Shown here piece by piece: positions 8,304-14,713 of a stretch of DNA of 19,691 bases. The notes beneath the pieces are model-generated. The model did not search any database. It was not told the DNA's origin and saw only the letters and a program-made list of their open reading frames with translations. The position numbers and the translations under genes were made by a program. The DNA is from CAISIP01 sp046594635 (GTDB lineage: Bacteria; Pseudomonadota; Gammaproteobacteria; Burkholderiales; Burkholderiaceae_C): assembly GCA_046594635.1 (NCBI GenBank), contig JBKJRR010000032.1, positions 1-19,691 on the forward strand. Direction: 5' to 3'. Position 1 is the first letter of the stretch; the number at the start of each line of letters is the position of its first letter.

Positions 8304-8830
8304 CTTGTGGTGGGGCAAAAGTGGGGTAAATGGCGTACGAGTTGCCGCGCGCCCACTTCACGAGGTTCGCGTTCGGCGGCTTCAATGCCAAGGCCCTGCA
8401 CGGCGCCGCAGTCAACCGTATGTACTTGTGTGGGATGACTCAAACCGCGCCTGCGGCGGCGCAAACGCAGTTCGGCCGCAACCTCGTCCTGGCTCGCTGG
8501 TCCAGCGCTGGCCTTGACTCCCGGAGCGCAAAAAGATGTTGACCGAGCGCGTACGCACGAAGCCCGATGCCGTCCGCGTTCGTGAGCAATGCTGTCAATG
8601 CGCTCTGTCCATCACCGACAGCAGGCCAAACGAATCAGGCCCTCGAGGGGGAACCAATTCGGGTTGTACGGTTGAGTCGACTCCTGGAGCGACTTCGAGT
8701 ACGGACGACGAATTCGCAGCTGCCCCGACTGGTCCATCCGCGGTCTGAAGGGTCCGCGCTACACATGGCTGAGACAGGTGAAGCACAGTGAGGTCCATGA
8801 ACCCCTGGCCGGCGCCAGATTCAACTGGTC

Positions 8831-8935
8831 CTAATCAGTGACCAGGTCGAACACGTGCTCGCGATCGAGTTGGGTCGCGTGGCTGCCGTCGCGGTTGCGC
8901 CAGCAAACCTGCTTGAGCTCAATGTTCAGGTTCCG
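8831..8935 (-). pseudogene. Fragment of a phage-type integrase (N-terminal SAM-like domain)
   Basis: Minus-strand translation gives 34 residues beginning RNLNIELKQVCWRNRDGS, then HATQLDREHVFDLVTD and a TAG stop. This matches from memory the N-terminal domain of the integrase-domain proteins whose pattern is LNYELKQLCxRNRDGSxATQxxRERxLxLIADQL. No start codon is in frame: an ATG just upstream (MKNRKTAN) sits after AGGAGG but in another frame, so a frameshift separates them. After the TAG, another frame reads FMDLTVLHLSQPCV, which could be the decayed continuation (family xxMDLxSLKPKHV); that part is weaker. The tyrosine-recombinase catalytic domain is not recognisable. Confidence 0.6.
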
Positions 8936-9082
8936 GATTCGCCGTCTTTCTATTCTTCATCCTCCTGTCAATCAGTTGCCCTGGGGTATCCGTACGTTGC
9001 CGCTGGTGTGAAGTGGTCAGATAAGTGTTTCTGTCCGTCCCGAACGCCTGGGCGTTGCGAGAACTACGAGGGACACGGGACA

Positions 9083-9226
9083 TCACTCCCGTCTTGTGCC
9101 GAGGTCATCTCTTTGGCCGCCGCGGCACTCGGCATTGGCAACTGCCTCTCCGTAGGGCGTCTCCTTGACTAGATAGCCGTTGGCCAGCCACACATTGCGC
9201 AGCCCGCCGTCCGTGTAGCGGTACAT
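9083..9226 (-). pseudogene. N-terminal remnant resembling an XRE-type antitoxin or regulator
   Basis: A 47-residue frame starts MYRYTDGGLRNVWLANGYLV and continues KETPYGEAV before diverging. The first 29 residues resemble, from memory, the start of a family of small helix-turn-helix regulators (pattern YxxxGLxNVWLxNGYxxxxTPYGxxVSI). Those regulators usually continue with a DNA-binding domain, which is absent here. AAGGGA lies 6 nt before the ATG. It begins directly after the stop of the preceding 61-residue frame, as in toxin-antitoxin operons. It is probably truncated after residue 29. Confidence 0.4.
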
Positions 9227-9228
9227 GG

Positions 9229-9414
9229 TCAATCCCTTTGTATGTCGATCACAGTAACAACAGTCAAGTCTGATGCCGGGTATGCCACGTAGACCACCAC
9301 GGCAACATACATACCTGCCACAAAACGTTGCATCCGGCACAACAGGCCGGGATACTTCATGTCTGGCTCCGGCAGCAACGCCAAGTTGCCTTTGCGAAGC
9401 ACTTCCAACATCAT
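9229..9414 (-). pseudogene. C-terminal part of a small toxin-like (DUF4258-like) protein
   Basis: The 61-residue frame contains VLRKGNLALLPEPDMKYPGL and ends VVTVIDIQRD. The hydrophobic strand series ending in VVTVID resembles DUF4258-type small proteins, which are RelE-like toxins. An in-frame TGA stands directly before its first ATG, while a neighbouring frame reads VNDV at the same place, suggesting a 1-nt frameshift and loss of the N-terminus. The gene downstream starts 2 nt after its stop, an antitoxin-like arrangement. Family assignment is tentative. Confidence 0.4.
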
Positions 9415-9451
9415 TCACCTTCGGTTGAACCCGAGACTACCGTGCCAACGC

Positions 9452-9497
9452 TGAATTCGGAAAATTCAATAGAAACGGGCCTGATGGCCGTTTCTAT
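9452..9497. terminator. Paired inverted repeats, terminator-like, downstream of the glycine-zipper gene
   Basis: Two hairpins adjoin. TGAATT/AATTCA (9452-9468) is followed at once by ATAGAAAC-GGGCC/GGCC-GTTTCTAT (9469-9497), a 12-bp stem with one bulged G and loop TGAT. It lies about 107 bp past the stop of the glycine-zipper gene. On the minus strand the big stem is followed by TTGAATTTTCC, a weak T-rich stretch, so it could terminate that transcript. No gene enters from the left on the plus strand. Confidence 0.45.
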
Positions 9498-9603
9498 CAT
9501 TTGCAACACTGGCCCCGCACGCTGTCAAGCGCAGGTGGCACGCAATTGGCGCCCTGCGCATCTTGACCTTGGGGTTGCAGCTTGTGGACTAAGCCCCGCA
9601 GTG

Positions 9604-10146
9604 TTATTTCCCGTCGCGATCCGAATCGCCCGGCAAAGCGCGTTCGGTGGCATCACTCACGCGCTGCCATGCGTCTCGCGTTGCATGTTGGGCGCGGTCC
9701 CAATCCAGGCTGGAGCTTCCGCGCTTGTTATGCCAGTCGCGTGCCAGTTCCGGCTCGACGTCATCAAAGCTACGGCCAGGGTATAGGGTAAATGCGTCGA
9801 CCCCATAACCGTATGCGGGGCGGTATTCGTCATACGATACCCCGCTGGCATAGGACCGCGTTGTGTAGTTGTCGCGCCAATAGGCGTCTTCGGCGACAGG
9901 GTCGAATGCATCGGCGATGCCTCTGCCTGCCAAGGCGCCCGCCACAGCGCCCGCCACTGCCCCGATGGCAGCGCCTACCGGACCCGTAATACCGCCCAGT
10001 GCCGCACCTGCGGCAGCACCGCCAGCCACACCGCCGGCCACACCCCCAACTACGGCGCCGGCGCCGGTGGCCACGGAATGTTCTGCATCCTCGACGTAGT
10101 CCTTGCCGTCGGTTCGCGAAAAGATTGCCTTGTTGCGTTCGTTCAT
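9604..10146 (-). CDS. Glycine-zipper domain protein, probably envelope or stress associated
   Basis: This 180-residue protein has a Gly/Ala-rich block (about residues 28-77) with GxxxG-type spacing such as GGVAGGVAGGAAAGAALGG, which forms glycine-zipper transmembrane helices. A polar N-terminus precedes it. An acidic, Tyr-rich C-terminal part follows, with the segments YWRDNYTTRSYA, GRSFDDVEPELARDW and PGDSDRDGK. There is no signal peptide. Similar hypothetical proteins are common in Burkholderiales, but no function is established to my knowledge. AGGGAG lies 7 nt before the ATG. It is divergent from the cardiolipin synthase gene, and the shared 240-bp spacer carries RcsB-like boxes. Confidence 0.8.
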   Translation of the reverse strand: MNERNKAIFSRTDGKDYVEDAEHSVATGAGAVVGGVAGGVAGGAAAGAALGGITGPVGAAIGAVAGAVAGALAGRGIADAFDPVAEDAYWRDNYTTRSYASGVSYDEYRPAYGYGVDAFTLYPGRSFDDVEPELARDWHNKRGSSSLDWDRAQHATRDAWQRVSDATERALPGDSDRDGK

Positions 10147-10270
10147 GAATTTCTCCCTGGTTTACTGCGTGATTGCGAACCAGCCTTCAGAGCGGGTTCT
10201 TTGCGTTGCAGTACAACCAAGGGTACGCAAGCGCGAAGCGACTGTGGTCAGCCCGCAGGAGACCATGCAC

Positions 10271-10284
10271 TAGGAAATTCCTCC
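10271..10284. promoter_or_regulatory. RcsB-like box, compact variant (TAGGAAATTCCT)
   Basis: AGGAA-A-TTCCT (10272-10282) is a perfect 5-bp inverted repeat around one base. Its half-sites TAGGAA and TTCCT match those of the neighbouring 14-bp site, but the spacing is 2 bp shorter. It lies about 125 bp before the glycine-zipper gene and 105 bp before the cardiolipin synthase gene. Confidence 0.3.
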
Positions 10285-10293
10285 CTGCACCGG

Positions 10294-10307
10294 TAGGCGA
10301 ATTCCTA
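10294..10307. promoter_or_regulatory. RcsB-like box (TAGGCGAATTCCTA)
   Basis: This 14-bp site has TAGG and CCTA ends. It matches the enterobacterial RcsAB consensus TAAGAATATTCCTA at 10 of 14 positions by my count. A further partial half-site (GAATTCCC) follows at 10317-10324. It is in the shared promoter region of the glycine-zipper and cardiolipin synthase genes. A NarL-type regulator is the expected kind of binder; this is inference. Confidence 0.35.
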
Positions 10308-10387
10308 TCGGCGTCCGAATTCCCCAACAGGCGCCGAGCGGTTCGAACGCGTTCGCCTGGTCTGCGCTTGTAGGAGGATGCCGGGAC

Positions 10388-11737
10388 ATGCACTGGAGCG
10401 CCAGGCAAGCGATGTTTTTCGTGCGGTGCCAGATCACAATGTTGCCGATGAATTGGTTCAGAAGTCGTTCCCGAAAATTGCTGATTGCGGGCACCGTGGC
10501 GGTCACGCTGGCATGTGTATTTCTGGCGGTCAATATGTTCGGTGGCGAAAAGAAGATTGAACGCAGCATCGAACGGCTGTATGCGCTGGAGGACCCGCTG
10601 TTCGCGCGTCAACTTGGGGTCTTGCTCGGTCCCGAGTTTGTCGATGGCAACCAGGTCACTCTATTGCGCAATGGCGACCGGATCTTTCCGGCGATGCTCG
10701 ATGCGATCGCAGCGGCTCAGGTGTCGATCACCTTCGAGACCTATATCTACTGGTCCGGCGACATAGGCCGGAAATTTGCCGACGCCTTGTCCGAACGCGC
10801 ACGCAGCGGCGTCAAGGTCCACGTATTGCTCGACTGGGTCGGCAGCGAGAAGATCGCGGAAGAACTGATCGAAGAAATGCAGTCCTCCGGGGTCCAGATC
10901 GAGCGTTTCCATCCGCCACATTGGTCGACGATCGGGCGCATGAACAACCGCACGCACCGCAAGCTGCTGGTGGTCGACGGCCGAATCGGATTCACCGGCG
11001 GGGTTGGCATTGCTCCGCAGTGGACCGGCAACGGGCAAGACCCGGAGCATTGGCGCGACAGCCACTTCCGACTTTTGGGGCCGGCGGTCGCGCAGATGCA
11101 GGCGACGTTTCTCGACAACTGGACCAAGGTCACGGGCGTGCTTTTGCATGGCCTGGACTACTTTCCGCAGCTGGCATCGGCCGGCAACGTCCGCGCGCAG
11201 ATGTTCAGCAGCTCACCGACCGGCGGCAGTGAAAGCATGCAGTTGATGTACCTGATGGCGATCACGTCTGCGTCAACCACGCTCGACCTTTCGGCGGCCT
11301 ATTTTGTTCCGGACGAACTGTCCCTCAAGGCGCTGGTTGCTGCGCTTAAACGTGGCGTGCGGTTACGCATCATCGTGCCGGGTGAGCACATCGACAGCGA
11401 CGTCGTGCGCAACGCGTCGCGTGCGCAGTGGGGCCCGTTGCTCGAAGCCGGGGCGCTGATTGCCGAGTACGCGCCCACGATGTACCACTGCAAGGTCATG
11501 ATCGTCGACAAGCTGCTGGTGTCGGTAGGGTCGACAAATTTCGACAACCGATCCTTCCGGCTCAACGACGAAGCGACGCTGAACGTGCTGTCGACCGAAT
11601 TTGCCGAAGAGCAGACCAGGGTTTTCGAAAGCGACCTGGCCCTTGCGCGACCGGTGTCGCATGCGCAGTGGTTGCAAAGACCGTGGACCGAAAGGGTCAA
11701 GGAAAGGCTGGCATCGACGCTACGGTCACAGCTATGA
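10388..11737 (+). CDS. Cardiolipin synthase / phospholipase D-family protein
   Basis: This 449-residue protein carries two HKD motifs of the phospholipase D superfamily: H190-K192-D197 (THRKLLVVDGRIGFTGG) and H367-K369-D374 (YHCKVMIVDKLLVSVGSTNFDNRS). This is the layout of bacterial cardiolipin synthases (ClsA/ClsB/ClsC), which join phosphatidyl groups to make cardiolipin. One transmembrane helix at about residues 30-50 anchors it in the inner membrane. ATG 10388 is chosen because AGGAGG lies 10 nt upstream; ATGs at residues 18 and 21 lack a Shine-Dalgarno. Its stop overlaps that of the convergent peptidase gene by 6 bp. Phospholipase activity without cardiolipin synthesis cannot be excluded. 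Confidence 0.92.
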   Translation: MHWSARQAMFFVRCQITMLPMNWFRSRSRKLLIAGTVAVTLACVFLAVNMFGGEKKIERSIERLYALEDPLFARQLGVLLGPEFVDGNQVTLLRNGDRIFPAMLDAIAAAQVSITFETYIYWSGDIGRKFADALSERARSGVKVHVLLDWVGSEKIAEELIEEMQSSGVQIERFHPPHWSTIGRMNNRTHRKLLVVDGRIGFTGGVGIAPQWTGNGQDPEHWRDSHFRLLGPAVAQMQATFLDNWTKVTGVLLHGLDYFPQLASAGNVRAQMFSSSPTGGSESMQLMYLMAITSASTTLDLSAAYFVPDELSLKALVAALKRGVRLRIIVPGEHIDSDVVRNASRAQWGPLLEAGALIAEYAPTMYHCKVMIVDKLLVSVGSTNFDNRSFRLNDEATLNVLSTEFAEEQTRVFESDLALARPVSHAQWLQRPWTERVKERLASTLRSQL

Positions 11738-12859
11738 CGGGCCGATTGGCAGCTCGTCCGTTTGTGCGTTGTCGGTCTGGGTGAGCGGGGCAAAATTCAT
11801 TGTGGTCTCGCCACGCCTCACCGCTCGAATGACGCGGTGAATGAACTGCAACTTGATAACCACCGGGGCGGGCACAACGAACGGGTAGCTGTCGTGCAGG
11901 CCCAGGCTGCGGTTCATCGAATTCGTGAATTGCGAAATCGGCAACCACTGTTCAAGCAAGGATGCATCCATCGCATCCACGTCGGCGCTCAGAGCAAACG
12001 CCTGCAGGGGTGGTCCGGTCGGCGTTGCGTGGTCAAGGTGCAGACCCCATGCAGCGGCCGTTTCCAGCCCATCGACCATATGCAGGTAGTGGGCCCAGCA
12101 TTCGCTCCAGTCCTCCCAAGGGTGCGAACTGGCATAAGCGCTGATGAAGTTGAGTTGCCAGTTCACTGACGCAGTAGCGTAATAGTGGCTCAGTGCCTGA
12201 TCGTAGTCTGCACGTTCGTCTCCGAAAGTCTGCCGGAACTCGTCGATCCAGCCCGAGCTTTTGATTATCCGATCCCAGTAGTAGTGACCCGATTCATGCC
12301 GAAAATGCCCAACCAGCGAGCGAAACGGCTCCAGCATGTGAGACCGAATTTTTTCCCGCGTGGCATCGTCGGCTTCGGCGATATTCAGCGTGATCACGCC
12401 CTGGTCATGGCCGGTGAGTACGCGCTGCTGCGCACTGACCTGTTCCAGGAACTGAAATGAGACACCGTGAACAGGGTCTGTGTGCTTGTCCGGCGCCGGC
12501 AAGTGCAGCCCCATCAAGGTATAGAAAAGCCTGCGTTTGGCCTGTTCGAGCAAGAACCAGTAGGTCCTGTTCTCGGGCTTGCCCAGTGCGGGGATGATGT
12601 CCGTGGTTCGGCACGAAACGCATAACGGCGCAGCATCGGATGCTTCGAGCATCCAGTTGCACACTCCCTCTACGGCATAGTTTGAGCATTGGCGCTGTGC
12701 CGCGCCTTGCAGACCGAGGCGGGTCCATGATTCGTCGGCGGCGAAGGCGACCATTTGCCTTTCATCGGGGACGAAACCCAGATTCGAGCCGCAGGTCTCA
12801 CAGCGCGTGTTTTCAAAGAAGACGCGATCCCCGCAGTGGCTGCAGTGAAAGAGGTTCAT
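11732..12859 (-). CDS. Zinc-ribbon plus HExxH metallopeptidase (PF15887-like)
   Basis: This 375-residue protein opens with zinc-ribbon cysteines C6, C9, C20 and C23 (FHCSHCG...RCETCGSNLGF). A second cysteine set follows (C58, C67, C80, C83). The zincin motif H188-E189-S-G-H192 (FRHESGHYYWD) is present. This matches the putative zinc-binding metallopeptidases of PF15887, whose substrates are unknown. There is no signal peptide, so it is probably cytoplasmic. The start is ATG 12859, where family similarity begins; the frame stays open 90 codons further upstream without recognisable sequence. No Shine-Dalgarno precedes the ATG. Instead it overlaps by ATGA the stop of an 18-codon leader that has one, suggesting translational coupling. 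Confidence 0.85.
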   Translation of the reverse strand: MNLFHCSHCGDRVFFENTRCETCGSNLGFVPDERQMVAFAADESWTRLGLQGAAQRQCSNYAVEGVCNWMLEASDAAPLCVSCRTTDIIPALGKPENRTYWFLLEQAKRRLFYTLMGLHLPAPDKHTDPVHGVSFQFLEQVSAQQRVLTGHDQGVITLNIAEADDATREKIRSHMLEPFRSLVGHFRHESGHYYWDRIIKSSGWIDEFRQTFGDERADYDQALSHYYATASVNWQLNFISAYASSHPWEDWSECWAHYLHMVDGLETAAAWGLHLDHATPTGPPLQAFALSADVDAMDASLLEQWLPISQFTNSMNRSLGLHDSYPFVVPAPVVIKLQFIHRVIRAVRRGETTMNFAPLTQTDNAQTDELPIGPS

Positions 12860-12912
12860 GACAAAAGGGAGGCGGCAACAACGCGCTTGCCCCTGACCCG
12901 GTCGTCGTTCAT
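12856..12912 (-). CDS. Possible 18-residue leader peptide coupled to the metallopeptidase
   Basis: A tiny frame encodes MNDDRVRGKRVVAASLLS. It is preceded by GGAGA 7 nt before its ATG. Its TGA stop overlaps the ATG of the metallopeptidase as ATGA. The downstream gene has no Shine-Dalgarno of its own, so ribosomes reading this leader could re-start on the peptidase. No known peptide is recognised, and the peptide itself may be meaningless. The frame also stays open further upstream (to 13047). Confidence 0.4.
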   Translation of the reverse strand: MNDDRVRGKRVVAASLLS

Positions 12913-13020
12913 TTGAATTCTCCGCAGTGATTGAGCGCTGTAACAACTTTTGACTGAAGGCATCTTCGAGGTTAATCCGCGCGCACGTTCCGAGCCAGAG
13001 GCCTTGGGCGGGTTCGGCGG

Positions 13021-13034
13021 TGAGCAGATTCCTA
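13021..13034. promoter_or_regulatory. RcsB-like box (TGAGCAGATTCCTA)
   Basis: This site matches TAAGAATATTCCTA at 10 of 14 positions by my count, with a perfect right half (ATTCCTA) and a poor left half. It lies between the divergent metallopeptidase (leader start about 110 bp away) and the repeat-domain protein (start about 210 bp away). Confidence 0.25.
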
Positions 13035-13244
13035 CAAGGTCGAACACATGAACTCGCGCTGCACCCCACAGTTTGCAGACTGGTAGGACGCGTCCGACGA
13101 CAAATCATCGCGCGCGCCGACTGACTCACATTGGTGAGTCGCGATCATGGAGTTTGGCTGGTGTACATATCGGATGACGTGAAAACACACGGATTCAGAC
13201 TTCTGACGCAACGGTCCTGTTTACTATCACAAAGGGAGCTAATC

Positions 13245-14021
13245 ATGAAGAAATCAACATCACTGACTGCAATGGCCGCTGCTGCGGTTGCCGCCTTGGC
13301 ATTGAACGTGTCAATTGCACAAGCCCAGGAGAAGAAGGCGCCGGTCATGACCGACAAGACAGTCGCGCCGATGGACAAGAACCTGGATTACAGCGACCGC
13401 GGTCGGATGAAAAGCTGGAGCAGCGAAAAAGAAATGCTTGAAGCGAAACTCAAGACAGGTGCCGGCAAAGGCGACTACATGAAGGCGATTGCCGACGCCG
13501 GGTTCACGATCACTGCGATGAATGCCGATAAACCCGACTATCTCGAGTTTGAGATTGTGAAGGGTAAGGATTCATACGAAGTGCAGATCGACCTGGACAA
13601 GACCACAAAGATGGGTTCCAAGGTCGACGTCGACCGCAACTTGTGGCGTGCAGATGCGACCAAGGCCGCTATTCGCAGCGGCAAGGCTGTAGCCGCGACC
13701 AAGGTTTTGCCGAATGGTGACAAATACAGCGATCGGGCCTATTCCAAAGACTGGACCAGCGAAAAAGACAAGCTGGAGAAAGCGCTGGGCACTGGCAAAG
13801 ACGTGGCCGCCTACAAGGCAGAGCTCAAGAAGATGGGCTATGAGGTCACCTCGACAAACGATAAGGAAAAGAACTATGTCGAGATGGAAGTTGTAAAAGG
13901 GACCGACAGCTACGAAATCCAGATCGATCTGGATGATGCCGGCAAAGGCAAGAAGGTCGATGTGGCAGCCAACATGTGGCAGTCTGACGCAACCGACAAG
14001 GCTACTTCGAAGAGAAAGTAA
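13245..14021 (+). CDS. Secreted protein with two tandem copies of a ~93-residue domain
   Basis: The protein is 258 residues from ATG 13245, which has AGGGAG 6 nt upstream; the frame is open 38 codons earlier without support. A Sec signal peptide (MKKS, Ala-rich core) ends near AQA at residue 27, so it is periplasmic or secreted. The mature part is an internal duplication: copy 1 is about residues 49-142 and copy 2 about 161-252. Each runs YSDR...W(S/T)SEK, then a Gly-Tyr/Phe strand, then VKG-DSYE-QIDLD, KVDV and a W-x-(A/S)DAT end. The alternating strands recall PepSY-type folds, but I do not recognise the family. The sequence is rich in Lys and Asp. Its role is unknown; the neighbours suggest envelope stress. 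Confidence 0.82.
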   Translation: MKKSTSLTAMAAAAVAALALNVSIAQAQEKKAPVMTDKTVAPMDKNLDYSDRGRMKSWSSEKEMLEAKLKTGAGKGDYMKAIADAGFTITAMNADKPDYLEFEIVKGKDSYEVQIDLDKTTKMGSKVDVDRNLWRADATKAAIRSGKAVAATKVLPNGDKYSDRAYSKDWTSEKDKLEKALGTGKDVAAYKAELKKMGYEVTSTNDKEKNYVEMEVVKGTDSYEIQIDLDDAGKGKKVDVAANMWQSDATDKATSKRK

Positions 14022-14114
14022 GGCGGGGCTGATAGACGCGGCGCAGCACTCGCCGCTGTTGCTATCCCAGCGGGCCGCACGTATACCTGGTTGTACGGCG
14101 GCTCACGTGTTTCT

Positions 14115-14142
14115 GAATCCTTGATATTTCAGTCAAGGATTC
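14115..14142 (+). repeat. Perfect 10-bp hairpin just before a Shine-Dalgarno site
   Basis: GAATCCTTGA (14115-14124) and TCAAGGATTC (14133-14142) are exact reverse complements around an 8-nt loop. It starts 93 bp after the repeat-protein stop and ends 8 nt before GGGAGG of the next gene. There is no T-tract. It may be an operator, an mRNA structure controlling translation, or an RNA-processing or 3'-end stabilising element. Confidence 0.6.
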
Positions 14143-14158
14143 GCTGAGGGAGGTTTTT

Positions 14159-14680
14159 ATGGGCCAGATGATCTCACTGTCTTCAATTCAAGACCCGATA
14201 TCGCGCCCGGCAGGTACGCTCGACCTTCGCGCACATCATGGACACGCCGTCTTGCAGAACAGGAATCTGGAGTTTCTTGAACTGCTGGCGGCATACCGCG
14301 ACAGCGGTGGACTTGCGCGAACGCACGAAGTGCTGGCCTCGATGCGTAGCAGGAACATGCTCAGCATCGAACATTTGGCGCGCTGGATGGTTGAGCGCCA
14401 GATGATCAGCTTCGACTGGCAAGATCAAACCTGGTTCCCGTGGTTTCAGTTTGATCGGGAGGCAGGTCGCCCTAGCCCGTTGATCGGCGAGATTGTTCAG
14501 GTGCTGTGTCCATTTCTGGACGGTTGGCAAGTTGCAAGCTGGTTTGTGCGTCCGAATGTCGAGGTTGATCATCAGGTTCCCCTGGACGAACTCGGTCACC
14601 AACCATTGAAGGTTCTGGCCGCAGCGCGCGCCAGCTGCATGAGATACCACGACTCGGGCGAATCACGATGCGTTGGATGA
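14159..14680 (+). CDS. MbcA/ParS-like (antitoxin C-terminal domain-like) protein
   Basis: This 173-residue protein starts at ATG 14159 with GGGAGG 5 nt upstream. Its C-terminal half, around WFPWFQFDREAGRPSPLIGE, IVQVLCPFLDGWQVASWFVR and the Pro-Leu-Asp-Glu-Leu segment, resembles the toxin-binding domain of Xre/MbcA/ParS antitoxins. There the pattern is a Trp-rich strand, a helix, then xxWLxxPNxxLxGxxPxxLL. Such proteins also occur in Burkholderiales without an adjacent toxin, and no RES-type toxin gene is beside it here. Its TGA stop overlaps a following ATG (ATGA at 14677) that appears to be the original start of the MgtC-like gene. Function is unproven. Confidence 0.65.
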   Translation: MGQMISLSSIQDPISRPAGTLDLRAHHGHAVLQNRNLEFLELLAAYRDSGGLARTHEVLASMRSRNMLSIEHLARWMVERQMISFDWQDQTWFPWFQFDREAGRPSPLIGEIVQVLCPFLDGWQVASWFVRPNVEVDHQVPLDELGHQPLKVLAAARASCMRYHDSGESRCVG

Positions 14681-14713
14681 TGACATGCCGCACCCGAGGC
14701 GACGCGGGTCACG

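Larger units (their letters stand above)
8304..9603. mobile_element. Gene-poor scar next to tRNA-Val, probable decayed integrative element
   Basis: No intact gene of convincing length is seen in these 1.3 kb; the open frames are short and unlike known proteins. Recognisable pieces are a phage-type integrase N-terminus (8831-8935, minus) and two adjoining fragments resembling a toxin-antitoxin pair (9083-9414, minus). An inverted-repeat pair lies at the right side (9452-9497). No direct repeat of the tRNA 3' end was found at the far side, so the borders are not defined. The mobile-element reading is inference from an integrase scrap beside a tRNA. Confidence 0.45.

Noticed and set aside
8114..8464. 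116-codon minus-strand frame with the phrase NGLEPSTPTMSRWC
   Set aside because: That phrase is the familiar false translation of the antisense strand of a tRNA gene; the frame covers tRNA-Val.
8330..8542. 70-codon plus-strand frame just after the tRNA terminator
   Set aside because: No Shine-Dalgarno, no family resemblance, and it lies in the decayed region.
8177..9603. Direct repeat of the tRNA 3' end marking the far attachment site
   Set aside because: I looked for a second copy of the CGCGCCTACCA region to the right and found none, so no att site is annotated.
14183..14650. 155-codon minus-strand frame
   Set aside because: Antisense to the MbcA-like gene, which has a strong ribosome-binding site and recognisable sequence.
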